64,000 nt of DNA from NCBI GenBank assembly GCA_020741775.1, contig DYYG01000005.1, positions 31,504 to 95,503 on the forward strand, in the 5' to 3' direction. The notes beneath the pieces were generated by a model. The model saw only the letters and a program-made list of their open reading frames with translations. It was not told where the DNA came from and ran no database searches. This document shows positions 1 through 9,009 of this stretch, one piece after another. The number at the start of each line of letters is the position of its first letter. Position 1 is the stretch's first letter. Both the position numbers and the translations under genes were made by a program. The stretch comes from Methylorubrum populi (GTDB lineage: Bacteria > Pseudomonadota > Alphaproteobacteria > Rhizobiales > Beijerinckiaceae).

Positions 1-1
1 A

Positions 2-2212
2 AAGGGCGATGACCTCAGCACCGTCGAGGGTGTGACGCGCGACGAGCCGGCCGGAGCCGGCCACGGGCTCGCGCCCATCGGGAAAGGCGAGGTTGTGGGC
101 GCGGGGCGAGAGCAGATAGTGCCGCGCCGGGCCGACCTCGACCCCATCCGCCCCGCCGCCCTCGACGATCCAGCGCCGCGAGCCGCTGGCGAAGGTGAAG
201 GAGGTGCAGTCCCGGTGGCCGTGCGGCGACTGCGCGGCATGGGTCAGGGCAAAATGGCTCCAGCCCGTCTCCAACCCGTCATGGCGCAGGACGATCATCT
301 CCGCCGTCCGCCCCTCGGGATGGGGCGTCGTCTCGCGCTCGGCAACGAGATCGCGGGTTTGAGCCGAAGCGAGCCGGGCCAGCCAGCCGGCATGGTCGAG
401 GCCGGCGGGACTGTCGCCGAACGGCGGGAGCCTGCCGCCCGGATCGAGCAGCCCGACAAGACCCGGCAGGGCCGCCTCGACCCGGAGGCGGATCGCCGGC
501 CCCGGCGCTCCCTCGCCGAGGGCGGACGAGACGGCCTGCCCCAGGCTCAGGAGCTCCAGGCGGCGCACGGGAGAGGCCTCCGCGAAGCTCCCCTCCTCCG
601 GCAGCAGCGCGTCGAAACCATGCGCGAGGCTCTCGCGGGCGAGGGAATCCCAGTGTGCGGCGAAGGGAAAGGCCGGGAGCACCCGCGCGAGGGCGAACAA
701 GGCAGTCGCCGCCTGGATGCCGTGCAGCGCCCGCGCCAGAGCGTTCTGCCCGACGATCTCGGCCAGAGCGAAACCGTGCCGCGCGGCTTCCGCCGCGATG
801 GCGTCGCGCGCGGATTGCTCGCCTTCCTCCGCAAGAAGGCTCGCCAGGACATCGCCGCGGGGCGCCAGGGCGGCGGGGTGCAGGCTCAACGGATCCGCCG
901 GCTGGCCCCACGGATTGGCCCGTGACCACGCCACCGCCAGGGTTCGGGCGCGGGTGAGACCCTCCGGGAGGGCCGACAGCGGCAGCAGCCACGCCAGCGA
1001 TTGGTAGGCGAGCCGCCAAGCCACCGATCGAAAAGGATCCTCGCGCCAATCGGGAGCCTCGGGCAGGGCCCAATCCGGCAAGCCTGCCAGGCTCAGGACG
1101 ATGCCCTCCCCGTCGAGGCGGGCGCTGCGATCCGGGCCAGCGCGCAAGCTCCGCGCCTCGCCGAGGATCGGTCCGCCCGTGCCGGATAGGTCGATATCCG
1201 CCCCCTCCAGCCAGGCGGCGGGCGCGCCCTCGGGCAATCCGAGCCGGTCGGCGAGGCGGTCGAGGAAGGCCGGGGCGTCGAGGAGGTCGTCGTCGCACAG
1301 GCTCTCCAGGCGGAACGCATCCTCCAGAGCCAGTTCCGGCACGCCGATCAGCTCGACCTCCGGCGGGGTCTCGGCATCCTCCCAGACGCCGAAAGTCAGC
1401 TCGACCACGGCAGCGCCGCCCGGCGGGTGCAGGGCCAGCGTGAAGCGGCGGGCCTGGGGCTGGGCCGAGAGATTGATGACGGCGCCGAGCCCCGGCACGG
1501 ACACCGCGTTGGCGTAGGGCGGAGCGATCTCCGCCCCCTCCGCATCCCGGTAGACCAGGCGGACGCGGGCGGCATGCTCGTCGGACCGCGCGGCGTAGAT
1601 CTGGCCGCGCAGGATCAGGGCGATGTCCTGCGGCAGGGCATAGGCGATCCGGATGCCGTCCCCGTCGAGGCGCCGCCGACGCGGCGCCGAGGCAGGGTCG
1701 GGCGTGCCGGCCAGGAGGACCGGATCGGAAACCGTAAAGGCGCGGGTGTTGCGCCAGGAGCGGAAGGTGACGACGAGGCCGGAGGCCTGTTCCGGCACGC
1801 GGAAGCCGGCGCGGAAGGGGGCGACTCCCTCCCCGCCCAAGAGCGCCGGACCGGGGATCCAGGCGATCTGCGGATCGAGCAGGCTGCGGGCCAGCCCCGG
1901 CACATGGTCGAGATCGAGATTCGACCCGTCCGCCGCCACGAAGTCGAAGCCGATGACCGCGCAATCGACGGCGAGCGCCGCCTCCTCGGCCGCGTCGAAG
2001 GCGAAGGCGCATTGCAGGCAGGCCCAGGCACCGGCCGGCAAGCCGGAAAAACTCACGCTCGCCCGCGCGAAGCGGGCATTGGCGGCGATCCGGTGCCGTC
2101 CCTCGCGCCCGTCCGGCCCGGCGCCGCCGCCATAGCGCACGGCGGTCGGCAGCAGGGCCGCGGCCCCCTCTCCCGCGGAAGCAGGGGCGGCTCGTTGGTC
2201 GATCTCGTCCAT
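2..2212 (-). CDS. Heparinase II/III-like polysaccharide lyase family protein (3' end beyond window)
   Basis: This reading frame is open to the left edge of the window, so 737 codons of a longer gene are present. It starts at ATG 2212-2210; an in-frame TAG lies five codons upstream, which excludes a longer start. The N-terminal half looks beta-rich. The C-terminal part holds the hallmarks of the heparinase II/III beta-sheet domain: a His-Gly-His-Arg-Asp segment followed by SFTFASGSRRW (near residue 667) and a later RAHNLAFPDG segment (near residue 703), which matches the conserved H-x-H-x-D and AHN-DG motifs. Family members cleave acidic polysaccharides by elimination. The substrate cannot be read from the sequence. 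No signal peptide is evident at the chosen start. It is divergent from the flagellar block and may belong to exopolysaccharide metabolism. Confidence 0.75.
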   Translation of the reverse strand, partial: MDEIDQRAAPASAGEGAAALLPTAVRYGGGAGPDGREGRHRIAANARFARASVSFSGLPAGAWACLQCAFAFDAAEEAALAVDCAVIGFDFVAADGSNLDLDHVPGLARSLLDPQIAWIPGPALLGGEGVAPFRAGFRVPEQASGLVVTFRSWRNTRAFTVSDPVLLAGTPDPASAPRRRRLDGDGIRIAYALPQDIALILRGQIYAARSDEHAARVRLVYRDAEGAEIAPPYANAVSVPGLGAVINLSAQPQARRFTLALHPPGGAAVVELTFGVWEDAETPPEVELIGVPELALEDAFRLESLCDDDLLDAPAFLDRLADRLGLPEGAPAAWLEGADIDLSGTGGPILGEARSLRAGPDRSARLDGEGIVLSLAGLPDWALPEAPDWREDPFRSVAWRLAYQSLAWLLPLSALPEGLTRARTLAVAWSRANPWGQPADPLSLHPAALAPRGDVLASLLAEEGEQSARDAIAAEAARHGFALAEIVGQNALARALHGIQAATALFALARVLPAFPFAAHWDSLARESLAHGFDALLPEEGSFAEASPVRRLELLSLGQAVSSALGEGAPGPAIRLRVEAALPGLVGLLDPGGRLPPFGDSPAGLDHAGWLARLASAQTRDLVAERETTPHPEGRTAEMIVLRHDGLETGWSHFALTHAAQSPHGHRDCTSFTFASGSRRWIVEGGGADGVEVGPARHYLLSPRAHNLAFPDGREPVAGSGRLVARHTLDGAEVIAL

Positions 2213-2295
2213 CGGTTGCAGGCGCTACCGTCCGCGCCGTCCCTGTCAAGCAAAGAGCCAGCCTCGTGCAAGATTGCCGGCCTAAACCCACCCTC

Positions 2296-2376
2296 ATGAC
2301 GCAGGCTTCACTGTTCGGCCGCCTGCACGACCTCAGCGGCTCTCACGGGAATTTCGGAATGGGGACGTTTCGATGA
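2296..2376 (+). CDS. Possible 26-residue leader ORF overlapping the flgB start
   Basis: A short ORF begins at ATG 2296 and ends at TGA 2374-2376, which overlaps the flgB ATG (2373-2375) in an ATGA arrangement. The same coupling pattern is used between several flagellar genes downstream. The peptide resembles nothing I recognise. It may be a translational coupler, the residue of an ancestral upstream gene, or chance. Confidence 0.2.
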   Translation: MTQASLFGRLHDLSGSHGNFGMGTFR

Positions 2377-2762
2377 CGACGGGCGTCTACCTGTTCGACC
2401 TCGCTTCGCAGCACGCGCGCTACCTCGCCGTGCGGCAGGCCACCATCGCCGGCAACGTCGCCAACGCGAACACGGCCGATTACAAGGCGCGGGACGTGCT
2501 GCCTTTCGCCCAGGTGCTGGCCAGGACCGGGCTCGACATGGCCTCGACCGCCAATAGCCACCTGAACACACAGGGCAACCGGATCCCAGTGCGAGAGACG
2601 CAGGCCCGCGACGGTTGGGACGTGCTCGAAACCTCCAGCTCGGTCAGCCTCGAGCAGGAGATGCTCAAGGCGAGCGACGTCTCCCGGCAGCACAACCTCG
2701 ACACGGCCGTGGTGAAGTCGTTTCACCGGATGCTGATGGCGGCGACGAAGAGCGGGTCATGA
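2373..2762 (+). CDS. flgB: Flagellar proximal rod protein FlgB
   Basis: 129 residues, the usual FlgB length. The N-terminal part carries the rod-family signature of asparagine-rich heptads ([19 protein letters not shown], residues 24-42), which forms the D0 helix, and the C terminus has the matching helical segment. FlgB is the first rod subunit after FliE. It opens an operon flgB-flgC-fliE-flgG-flgA-flgI-motE-flgH-fliL-fliP, the order known from rhizobia. Its stop overlaps the flgC start (ATGA at 2759-2762). Confidence 0.95.
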   Translation: MTTGVYLFDLASQHARYLAVRQATIAGNVANANTADYKARDVLPFAQVLARTGLDMASTANSHLNTQGNRIPVRETQARDGWDVLETSSSVSLEQEMLKASDVSRQHNLDTAVVKSFHRMLMAATKSGS

Positions 2763-3175
2763 TCGATCCCCTGCTCTCCGCCTCCCGGCTCGCCAGCGCC
2801 GGCCTCGAAGCGCAATCGGTGCGCATGCGGGTCGTCTCCGAGAACCTCGCCAACGCCCAATCCACCGGCGCGACGCCGGGCGCCGATCCCTATGCGCGCA
2901 AGACGGTGACCTTCCAGGCCGCCCTCGACCGGGCAGCGGGGATCTCCTCCGTGCGCCTGCGCGAGATCGGCACCGACAAGACGCCGTTCCGCACCGAACA
3001 CGACCCCGCCAACCCGGCGGCGGACGAGAACGGCAACGTCAAGCTGCCCAACGTGAACATGCTCGTCGAGATGGCGGACATGCGCGAGGCCAACCGTTCC
3101 TACGAGGCGAACCTCCAGGTCATCAAACAGGCCCGGGCCATGGTCGCCAGCGTCATCGATCTCCTGAAGTCCTAA
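2759..3175 (+). CDS. flgC: Flagellar proximal rod protein FlgC
   Basis: 138 residues from the ATG that overlaps the flgB stop; a longer upstream frame exists but runs through flgB. The N terminus has the flagellar basal-body rod motif ([21 protein letters not shown]). The C terminus ends with the conserved helix in which [22 protein letters not shown] is recognisable as a rod-protein C-terminal motif. FlgC stacks on FlgB in the proximal rod. The gene is translationally coupled to flgB and followed 13 bp later by fliE. Confidence 0.95.
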   Translation: MIDPLLSASRLASAGLEAQSVRMRVVSENLANAQSTGATPGADPYARKTVTFQAALDRAAGISSVRLREIGTDKTPFRTEHDPANPAADENGNVKLPNVNMLVEMADMREANRSYEANLQVIKQARAMVASVIDLLKS

Positions 3176-3188
3176 AGGCACCGCACCG

Positions 3189-3539
3189 ATGATCGAGGCT
3201 CTCACCTCGCTCGCGGCCTTCGACAAGGTCGCCGGCACCTCCTTCGCCGAGACGGCGCCCGCCCAGAAGGCCGTCTTCTCGCCCGCCGCCGTGGCGGGCA
3301 TCGCCGGTCCCGCCGCCGCGCCGACGGATTTCGGTGACGTGATGGCCCAGGTCGCGGCGAGCGCCCGCGACGCCCTGCGCGGCGGTGAGGCGACGGCCAT
3401 CGCCGGCATCCAGGGACGGGCGACGGCACAGCAGGTGGTCGAGGCGGTGATGTCCGCCGAGCAGAGCCTTCAGACCGTGGTGGCGATCCGCGACAAGGTG
3501 GTCGCCGCCTATCTCGAACTCAGCCGCATGCCGATCTAA
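3189..3539 (+). CDS. fliE: Flagellar hook-basal body complex protein FliE
   Basis: 116 residues. The C-terminal helix (residues about 75-116, [20 protein letters not shown] then [16 protein letters not shown]) is the conserved FliE region that joins the MS ring to the rod. The N-terminal part is Ala/Pro-rich and variable, as in other FliE proteins. It sits between flgC and flgG in the rod operon. Rhizobial clusters place fliE in the same position. Confidence 0.93.
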   Translation: MIEALTSLAAFDKVAGTSFAETAPAQKAVFSPAAVAGIAGPAAAPTDFGDVMAQVAASARDALRGGEATAIAGIQGRATAQQVVEAVMSAEQSLQTVVAIRDKVVAAYLELSRMPI

Positions 3540-3565
3540 CCGGCCATCCGAAGGAATCCGCCGCC

Positions 3566-4354
3566 ATGCGCGCGCTCGCCATCGCCGCCACGGGCATGTC
3601 CGCCCAACAGCTCAACCTCGAAGTCATCGCCAACAACATCGCCAACCTGAACACCACCGGGTTCAAGGGGGCGCGGGCCGAGTTCACCGATCTGCTCTAC
3701 CAAGCCGAGCGGCAGCAGGGCGTGCCGAACCAGGCGGGTCAGGAGGCGGTGCCTGAGGGCGCGATGCTGGGCCTCGGCGTGCGCGCCGCCGCGATCCGTA
3801 ACCTGCACCGGCAGGGATCGCTCGCCAATACCGGCAACCAGCTCGATCTCGCGGTGAACGGGCGCGGCTATTTCCAGATCACCAGCCCGGCGGGCGAGAT
3901 CAACTACACCCGCGCCGGCTCGTTCAACAAGAACAATGCCGGCCAGCTCGTGACCATGGAAGGTTACGCGGTCGATCCTGCAATCCTGATTCCGCAGAAC
4001 ACGACCCAGGTGACGATCAACGAATCGGGCCAGGTCTTCGCCAAGATCGACGGGCAGGTCGCGCTGCAGAATATCGGCCAGCTCACGCTCGCGAACTTCG
4101 CCAACGAATCCGGCCTGGAACCCCTGGGCAACGGCCTCTACCGCGAGACGCCCGCCTCCGGTGCTCCCGTGATCGGCAATCCCGGCGATGCGAGCTACGG
4201 CAAGCTGCAGCAGGGCTATCTCGAAGGCTCGAACGTCGATCCGGTGAAGGAGATCACCAACCTGATCACGGCCCAGCGCGCCTTCGAAATGAACTCGAAG
4301 GTGATCCAGGCCGCCGACGAGATGGCCGGAACGGTCTCAAAGGGCATCCGCTGA
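3566..4354 (+). CDS. flgG: Flagellar distal rod protein FlgG
   Basis: 262 residues, the canonical FlgG length. The N terminus ([20 protein letters not shown]) and the following [18 protein letters not shown] are the classic rod/hook signature. The middle part has [13 protein letters not shown] and the C terminus [20 protein letters not shown] then [14 protein letters not shown], the FlgE/F/G family C-terminal motif. FlgG polymerises to form the distal rod that crosses the P and L rings encoded just downstream (flgI, flgH). Confidence 0.97.
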   Translation: MRALAIAATGMSAQQLNLEVIANNIANLNTTGFKGARAEFTDLLYQAERQQGVPNQAGQEAVPEGAMLGLGVRAAAIRNLHRQGSLANTGNQLDLAVNGRGYFQITSPAGEINYTRAGSFNKNNAGQLVTMEGYAVDPAILIPQNTTQVTINESGQVFAKIDGQVALQNIGQLTLANFANESGLEPLGNGLYRETPASGAPVIGNPGDASYGKLQQGYLEGSNVDPVKEITNLITAQRAFEMNSKVIQAADEMAGTVSKGIR

Positions 4355-4406
4355 GCCCCGGCCGCCCCCTCTCCCCATCCACCTCCGCTAATCGGCGCGC
4401 CTTTCC

Positions 4407-4883
4407 ATGTCCCGCACGCTCCTCGCCCGCGGCCTCCTCTTCGCTGCCCTCGTCGCCGGGCCGGCCCACGCCGTCGAGGGGATGGCCGGCGGCGAGCTCA
4501 TGCTGCCGGTGCCGACGGTCACGATCTATCCCGGCGACACGATCAAGGAGACGATGCTGCGGATGCAGGCCTATCCCGCGACCTACCGGGCGCGGACGGC
4601 CGTCATCGACGCCTCCGCCGCGATCGCCGGCCGCACGGCCCGCCGCATGCTGCTTCCCGGCGAGCCGGTGCCGGTCAACGCCGTGGACGATCCCCGCCTC
4701 GTCAGCCGGGGAACGCCGACGCAGATGATCTTCGAGGAGAACGGCCTCGTCATCACCGCCATCGGTGCGCCGCTGCAGAATGGGGGCCTCGGCGAGACGA
4801 TCCGCGTGCGCAACACCGACACCAACCGCATCGTACTCGGTACGGTCATGGCCGACGGTCGCATCCGGATCGGTGCCCAATGA
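4407..4883 (+). CDS. flgA: Flagellar P-ring assembly chaperone FlgA
   Basis: 158 residues with an N-terminal signal peptide (MSRTLLARGLLFAALVAGPA, cleavage probably after AHA), so it is periplasmic. The rest is a SAF/antifreeze-like domain containing the conserved ARRMLLPGEPVPVNAVDDPR segment and the C-terminal VRNTDTNRIVLGTV motif. FlgA assists assembly of FlgI into the P ring. The stop overlaps the flgI start by four bases. Confidence 0.93.
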   Translation: MSRTLLARGLLFAALVAGPAHAVEGMAGGELMLPVPTVTIYPGDTIKETMLRMQAYPATYRARTAVIDASAAIAGRTARRMLLPGEPVPVNAVDDPRLVSRGTPTQMIFEENGLVITAIGAPLQNGGLGETIRVRNTDTNRIVLGTVMADGRIRIGAQ

Positions 4884-6127
4884 CCGGCCAGCTCTCCTCG
4901 CCCCCTTCCGCGAGCGCGTTTCCCGCCGCCTCCGAGATCCGCTGCATCCGGCGGACCCTGGCCGTCGCGCCCCTGCGTGGGCGGAGGACGCAGCCGCCGT
5001 GGCGTCAGCGCCTGCTCCTCGCCCTCCTGCTCGGACTGCTGACCGGCCTCGGCTTCGCGCTGATGGCGGGGCCGGTCCTGGCATCGGGCACGCGCATCAA
5101 GGACATCGCGACGCTGAAGGGCGTGCGCGACAACCAGATCTTCGGCTACGGCCTCGTCACCGGCCTGCAGGGCACCGGCGACACCCTGCGCAACGCGCAA
5201 TTCACCGAGCAGTCGCTGCAATCGCTCCTCGACCGGCTCGGCATCAATGTCCGCGACGCGCGCCTGCGCACCCGGAACATCGCCGCCGTGATGGTGACCG
5301 CCGACCTGCCGCCCTATACCGGCACCGGCTCGCGCATCGACGTGACGGTGACCTCGATGGGCGATGCCACCTCGCTGCGCGGCGGCACCCTGCTGATGAC
5401 GCCGCTGACCGGCGGCGACGGCCTCGTCTACGCGGCGGCCCAGGGACCCCTCGCGGTGTCCGGTTTCTCGGTACAGGGTCAGGCCGAGCAGCTGACCCAG
5501 GGCGTGCCGACGGCGGGCCGCATTCCCAACGGGGCGCTGATCGAGCGCGAGGTGCCGGGGAGCTTCCGCGATCTGCCCGAACTCGTGTTCGAGCTGAAGA
5601 ACCCCGATTTCAAGACCGCGATCCAGATCGCCGACGCGATCAACGCGTGGTCGCAGCGCGCCCTCGGCCAGCGCATCGCCAGCGCCCGCGACCAGCGCGC
5701 GGTGGTGGTGATGCGCGGGCGCCAGATGGCCCAGACCCGGCTGGTGGCGCAGATCGGCGACCTGACGATCGAGCCCGACATGCCCGCCCGAGTCGTGGTC
5801 GATCAGCGCACCGGCACCGTGGTGATCGGGCGCAACGTGACCATCTCCACCGTGGCGGTCACCCACGGCAACCTCACGGTCCGCGTCACCGAGACACCGG
5901 AGGTGTCGCAGCCCGCCCCGTTCTCCAACGGCGAAACCGTGGTGGTGCCCCGCACCGAGGTCGCGGCGGAAGAAGGACGCGGCAAGCTCGCCATCCTGCG
6001 CGGTTCCGATCTTCAGACGCTGGTGCGCGGCCTCAATCAGGTCGGGCTGAAGCCGACCGACATCATCGCGATCCTGCAGGCGGTGAAGACCGCCGGCGCC
6101 CTTCAGGCGGAGCTGGTGGTGCAATGA
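4880..6127 (+). CDS. flgI: Flagellar P-ring protein FlgI
   Basis: 415 residues. The mature part begins near SGTRIKDIATLKGVRDNQIF and includes GYGLVTGLQGTGD, the FlgI signature, followed by the P-ring domain to the C terminus (VGLKPTDIIAILQAVKTAGA). The N-terminal region before the hydrophobic stretch is about 50 residues long, longer than a normal signal peptide n-region, so an internal start could be used. The listed ATG overlaps the flgA stop (ATGA), which favours it. The protein forms the periplasmic bushing of the rod. Confidence 0.95.
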   Translation: MTGQLSSPPSASAFPAASEIRCIRRTLAVAPLRGRRTQPPWRQRLLLALLLGLLTGLGFALMAGPVLASGTRIKDIATLKGVRDNQIFGYGLVTGLQGTGDTLRNAQFTEQSLQSLLDRLGINVRDARLRTRNIAAVMVTADLPPYTGTGSRIDVTVTSMGDATSLRGGTLLMTPLTGGDGLVYAAAQGPLAVSGFSVQGQAEQLTQGVPTAGRIPNGALIEREVPGSFRDLPELVFELKNPDFKTAIQIADAINAWSQRALGQRIASARDQRAVVVMRGRQMAQTRLVAQIGDLTIEPDMPARVVVDQRTGTVVIGRNVTISTVAVTHGNLTVRVTETPEVSQPAPFSNGETVVVPRTEVAAEEGRGKLAILRGSDLQTLVRGLNQVGLKPTDIIAILQAVKTAGALQAELVVQ

Positions 6128-6714
6128 GCCGTCTTCCGCGCAGCCTCGTCCTGTGGCTCGCCCTCTCGGGGGCGGCCCTCGCGGCCGGGGGCGATCATGC
6201 CGACCCGGCCAAGGATGCCGCCCTCCGCGCCATCGCCACCCGCGACGCCCCGAAGGAGGTGTCGGCCCAGGATTTCGTCGCCAAGGAGCCGCCCAAGACC
6301 GGCTATTGCGCCAACATCGCCGACGCCGCCGCCGATGCCCGCTTCGCGTGGCAGAAGGAGCAGCTGGCGGCAATGGAGAAGCAGGTGGAGGAGCGCATCC
6401 GCCTGCTTGAGGAGAAGCGGGCCGAGTACGAGGCCTGGCTCAAGCGCCGCAACGAGTTCCTGGCCAAGGCCGACGAGAGCGTGGTCGCGGTCTATGCCAA
6501 GATGCGCCCCGATGCGGCCGCCCTGCAGATCACCAACATGCCCGACGAGGCGGCCGCCGCGCTCCTGACCAAGCTCAACGCCCGCACCGCCAGCGCCATC
6601 CTCTCGGAGATGGAGGCGGCCCGGGCCGCCAACCTCGCCCGCGCCATGACGGAATCGGGCCGGAAGGACGCGACCGCTCCGGCGCAGGCCCAGAAGAAGA
6701 ACCAGAGGTCGTGA
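6124..6714 (+). CDS. motE: MotE-type motility protein (chaperone for periplasmic MotC)
   Basis: 196 residues from an ATG that overlaps the flgI stop. It has a signal peptide (residues 1-21), then a charged coiled coil (about 75-125: WQKEQLAAMEKQVEERIRLL and onward), then the MotE/MgtE-N-like tail (YAKMRPDAAALQITNMPDEA and onward). In Sinorhizobium the protein in this position is MotE, a disulfide-linked periplasmic chaperone that stabilises MotC. A motC homologue is present at 15673-17034. A single cysteine pair is not obvious here; one Cys (GYCANI) is seen in the mature part. Confidence 0.8.
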   Translation: MSRLPRSLVLWLALSGAALAAGGDHADPAKDAALRAIATRDAPKEVSAQDFVAKEPPKTGYCANIADAAADARFAWQKEQLAAMEKQVEERIRLLEEKRAEYEAWLKRRNEFLAKADESVVAVYAKMRPDAAALQITNMPDEAAAALLTKLNARTASAILSEMEAARAANLARAMTESGRKDATAPAQAQKKNQRS

Positions 6715-7424
6715 TGCGCGCCCGCCCCCCCGTTCTCGCCGCGATGCTCGCCCTCGGGCTCGGCGCCTGCCAGAGCGATCTCGACCGCTTCGGCCGCCCG
6801 CCGGTGCTGACCCCGATCGGCACCGGACTCAACGCCCCGCGCGAGCCGTTGCCGACGAGCTTCGGCGCCCTGAGCCCTCGCCACAGCTATCACTCGACCT
6901 GGTCGCCGGCGAGCGCCGCCCTCTACCAGGATCCCCGCGCCCACGATGTCGGCGACGTCATCACCGTCAGCATCTCGATCAACGACAAGGCGCAGTTCGA
7001 CAATGCCAGCGACCGCCAGCGCAGCCAGAAGAGCAGCCTCGGCTTCGATTTCGGCTATGGCGTCTCGGGGTTGAAGGACAGCGCCACCGCCGATACCGGC
7101 ATCCGCTCCGGCACCGAGACCAAGGGCCAGGGCTCGATCGACCGCAAGGAATCCTTGAGCCTCTCCGTCGCGGCGGTCGTCACCGAGGTGCTGCCCAACG
7201 GCAACGTGTTGATTTCCGGCTCGCAGGAGGTCCGGGTCAACAACGAGGTGCGCGTGCTCGAAGTCGCCGGCATCGTCCGGCCGCGGGACATCTCGCGCAA
7301 GAACACCATCGACTACGACAAGATCGCCGAGGCCCGCATCTCCTATGGCGGGCGCGGGCGCCTCACCGACGTGCAGGGGCCGACGCTCGGCCAGCAGGTC
7401 TTCGAGACTCTGGCGCCGTTCTGA
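6714..7424 (+). CDS. flgH: Flagellar L-ring lipoprotein FlgH
   Basis: 236 residues from the ATG in TGATG; a GTG one codon earlier is an equal alternative. The N terminus is a lipoprotein signal with the lipobox LGAC at about residue 20. Conserved FlgH features follow: DVGDVITVSISINDKAQFDN, the central repeats, and the C-terminal VRPRDISRKNTIDYDKIAEA then RISYGGRG. FlgH forms the outer-membrane L ring. The gene is coupled to motE and followed 12 bp later by fliL. Confidence 0.96.
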   Translation: MRARPPVLAAMLALGLGACQSDLDRFGRPPVLTPIGTGLNAPREPLPTSFGALSPRHSYHSTWSPASAALYQDPRAHDVGDVITVSISINDKAQFDNASDRQRSQKSSLGFDFGYGVSGLKDSATADTGIRSGTETKGQGSIDRKESLSLSVAAVVTEVLPNGNVLISGSQEVRVNNEVRVLEVAGIVRPRDISRKNTIDYDKIAEARISYGGRGRLTDVQGPTLGQQVFETLAPF

Positions 7425-7436
7425 CGGAAGACCGAC

Positions 7437-7922
7437 ATGGCCGAGAACAAGGATGGTGCGAAGAAGGGCGGCAAGGGCTGGATCGCGGCGCTCGCCCTGG
7501 TCACCCTGATCGCCGTCGGCACCGGGGGCGGCCTCGGCGTCTACCTCCTGGGCAGCGTCGAGAAATCGGTGGACCTGAAGAAGCGCGAGGAGGCCGACAA
7601 GGCGGTCAAGGTCCTCAACTACACCGGCGACCTCAGCCTGCGCAGCGTCGGCTCGGTGGTGACGAACCTCACCGAGCCGGCCGATACCTGGGTGCGGATC
7701 GAATCCTCGGTCGTCTTCAAGACCGGGTCGCTGCCGCATCCCGACGTGACCCTGGCCGAGATCCGGGCCGACGCCCTGGCCTATCTGCGCACGCTGTCCC
7801 TGGCGCAGATCGAGGGCGCCAGCGGCCTCCAGCACCTGCGCGAGGACCTGAACGAGCGGGTGGCGCTGCGCACAAAGGGCGCCGTGCGCGAACTCATCGT
7901 CGAAACGCTGGTGGTGCAATGA
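7437..7922 (+). CDS. fliL: Flagellar basal body-associated protein FliL
   Basis: 161 residues. A Lys/Gly-rich cytoplasmic N terminus precedes one transmembrane helix (residues about 18-40, IAALALVTLIAVGTGGGLGV) and a periplasmic FliL domain with the C-terminal RELIVETLVVQ end. FliL surrounds the stator and supports motor torque. The stop overlaps the fliP start (ATGA at 7919-7922). Confidence 0.92.
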   Translation: MAENKDGAKKGGKGWIAALALVTLIAVGTGGGLGVYLLGSVEKSVDLKKREEADKAVKVLNYTGDLSLRSVGSVVTNLTEPADTWVRIESSVVFKTGSLPHPDVTLAEIRADALAYLRTLSLAQIEGASGLQHLREDLNERVALRTKGAVRELIVETLVVQ

Positions 7923-8695
7923 ACGGGCGGATCGTCGGCCTCCTCGTCCTGGCCGGAATGGTCTTCGGAACCACCGCCGCCCTGGCCCAGGGTGCGCCTG
8001 CCGCCGGCGGCGTCACCGGCGTGCCGGGTCTCGATGCCCTGCTTCCCCCCGGCAATGGCGCGGCGAGCGGGCGCATCATCCAGCTCGTCGCCCTGCTCAC
8101 GGTGTTGTCCCTGGCGCCGGGGCTGCTCGTCATGGTCACGAGCTTCACCCGCTTCGCCGTGGCCTTCTCGTTCCTGCGCTCCGGGCTCGGCCTGCAGAGC
8201 ACGCCGGCCAACCTGTTCCTCGTCTCGCTGTCCCTGTTCATGACCTTCTACGTCATGGCGCCGACCTTCGACCGCGCCTGGAACGAGGGCGTGAAGCCCC
8301 TGCAGGAGAACCGCATCGGCGAGGAGGAGGCCTTCGCCAAGATCGTCGATCCGTTCCGGGAATTCATGACCCAGCACGTGCGCCCGAAGGATCTTCAGAC
8401 CTTCTCGGATCTGGCGAGCCGCACCTTCCCGAAGGCGGAAGCCGGCGAGAAGATCGACCTGCGCATCCTGATTCCGGCCTTCATGATCTCGGAGCTGCGC
8501 CGGGGCTTCGAGATCGGTTTCCTGATCGTGCTGCCGTTCCTCGTGATCGACATCATCGTCTCAACCATCGTGATGTCGATGGGCATGATGATGCTGCCGC
8601 CAACCGTGATTTCACTGCCGTTCAAGGTGCTGTTCTTCATCCTGATCGACGGCTGGAACCTGCTGGTCAGCGGCTTGGTGCGGTCGTTCTTCTGA
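7919..8695 (+). CDS. fliP: Flagellar type III export gate protein FliP
   Basis: 258 residues, close to the family norm. It has a cleavable signal peptide (to about residue 25), four transmembrane segments, and the FliP signatures LVMVTSFTRFAVAFSFLRSG and IPAFMISELRRGFEIGFLIV then LPFLVIDIIVST. FliP forms the core of the export gate with FliQ and FliR, which are not in this window. The last 29 bases are duplicated at 9336-9364 (see that entry), so the gene end marks an old insertion point. Confidence 0.96.
   Translation: MNGRIVGLLVLAGMVFGTTAALAQGAPAAGGVTGVPGLDALLPPGNGAASGRIIQLVALLTVLSLAPGLLVMVTSFTRFAVAFSFLRSGLGLQSTPANLFLVSLSLFMTFYVMAPTFDRAWNEGVKPLQENRIGEEEAFAKIVDPFREFMTQHVRPKDLQTFSDLASRTFPKAEAGEKIDLRILIPAFMISELRRGFEIGFLIVLPFLVIDIIVSTIVMSMGMMMLPPTVISLPFKVLFFILIDGWNLLVSGLVRSFF
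8667..8695 (+). repeat. Direct repeat, copy A (3' end of fliP)
   Basis: These 29 bases encode the last codons and stop of fliP. They match 9336-9364 at 26 of 29 positions; both copies end in TCGTTCTTCTGA. The two copies flank a 640-bp segment holding the ParE/RelE-type toxin-antitoxin pair. Confidence 0.8.
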
Positions 8696-8708
8696 CGGGA
8701 AATCCCGA

Positions 8709-8999
8709 TCATCCAAGCGGCCGCCGCGCGGTATGGCGAAACCGCTGCACGACAATCTCTGCGCCGAGATAATAGTCGATCAGGTATGGATAGGGTGTCA
8801 GGAAAACGCGGCGCACGCCGGGCACGGAGGTTCGGACACCGAGATGGGGCTGTTCTTGCAACAGGCGGAGCAGCTGCGTCAGCCGTGCCTCGATCCTCGC
8901 CGCCCCCTGCGGTGACCGATCCCTGACGTAGCCGAGGGCGATATCGATCTGTGAAAGCGCTCGCTTCTGGAAGCGCAGCGGCAGACGCGGCGAATCCAC
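8709..8999 (-). CDS. ParE/RelE-type toxin
   Basis: 96 residues, typical of the ParE/RelE plasmid-stabilisation fold. An N-terminal helix pair (RALSQIDIALGYVRDRSPQG) is followed by the beta-sheet with VRRVFLTPYPYLIDYYLGAE and a C-terminal FRHTARRP, the HxxR-like end seen in ParE proteins. It lies 10 bp downstream of the antitoxin gene on the same strand, so the pair is co-transcribed. Whether it attacks gyrase (ParE) or mRNA (RelE) cannot be told from the sequence, though the C-terminal motif leans to ParE. Confidence 0.82.
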   Translation of the reverse strand: MDSPRLPLRFQKRALSQIDIALGYVRDRSPQGAARIEARLTQLLRLLQEQPHLGVRTSVPGVRRVFLTPYPYLIDYYLGAEIVVQRFRHTARRPLG

Positions 9000-9009
9000 A
9001 ACCCAGCGC

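Noticed and set aside
279..2297. Long minus-strand ORF of 672 codons
   Set aside because: It is out of frame with the heparinase-like protein, which shows family motifs; the translation is Arg/Gly/Pro-rich as expected of a GC-rich shadow.
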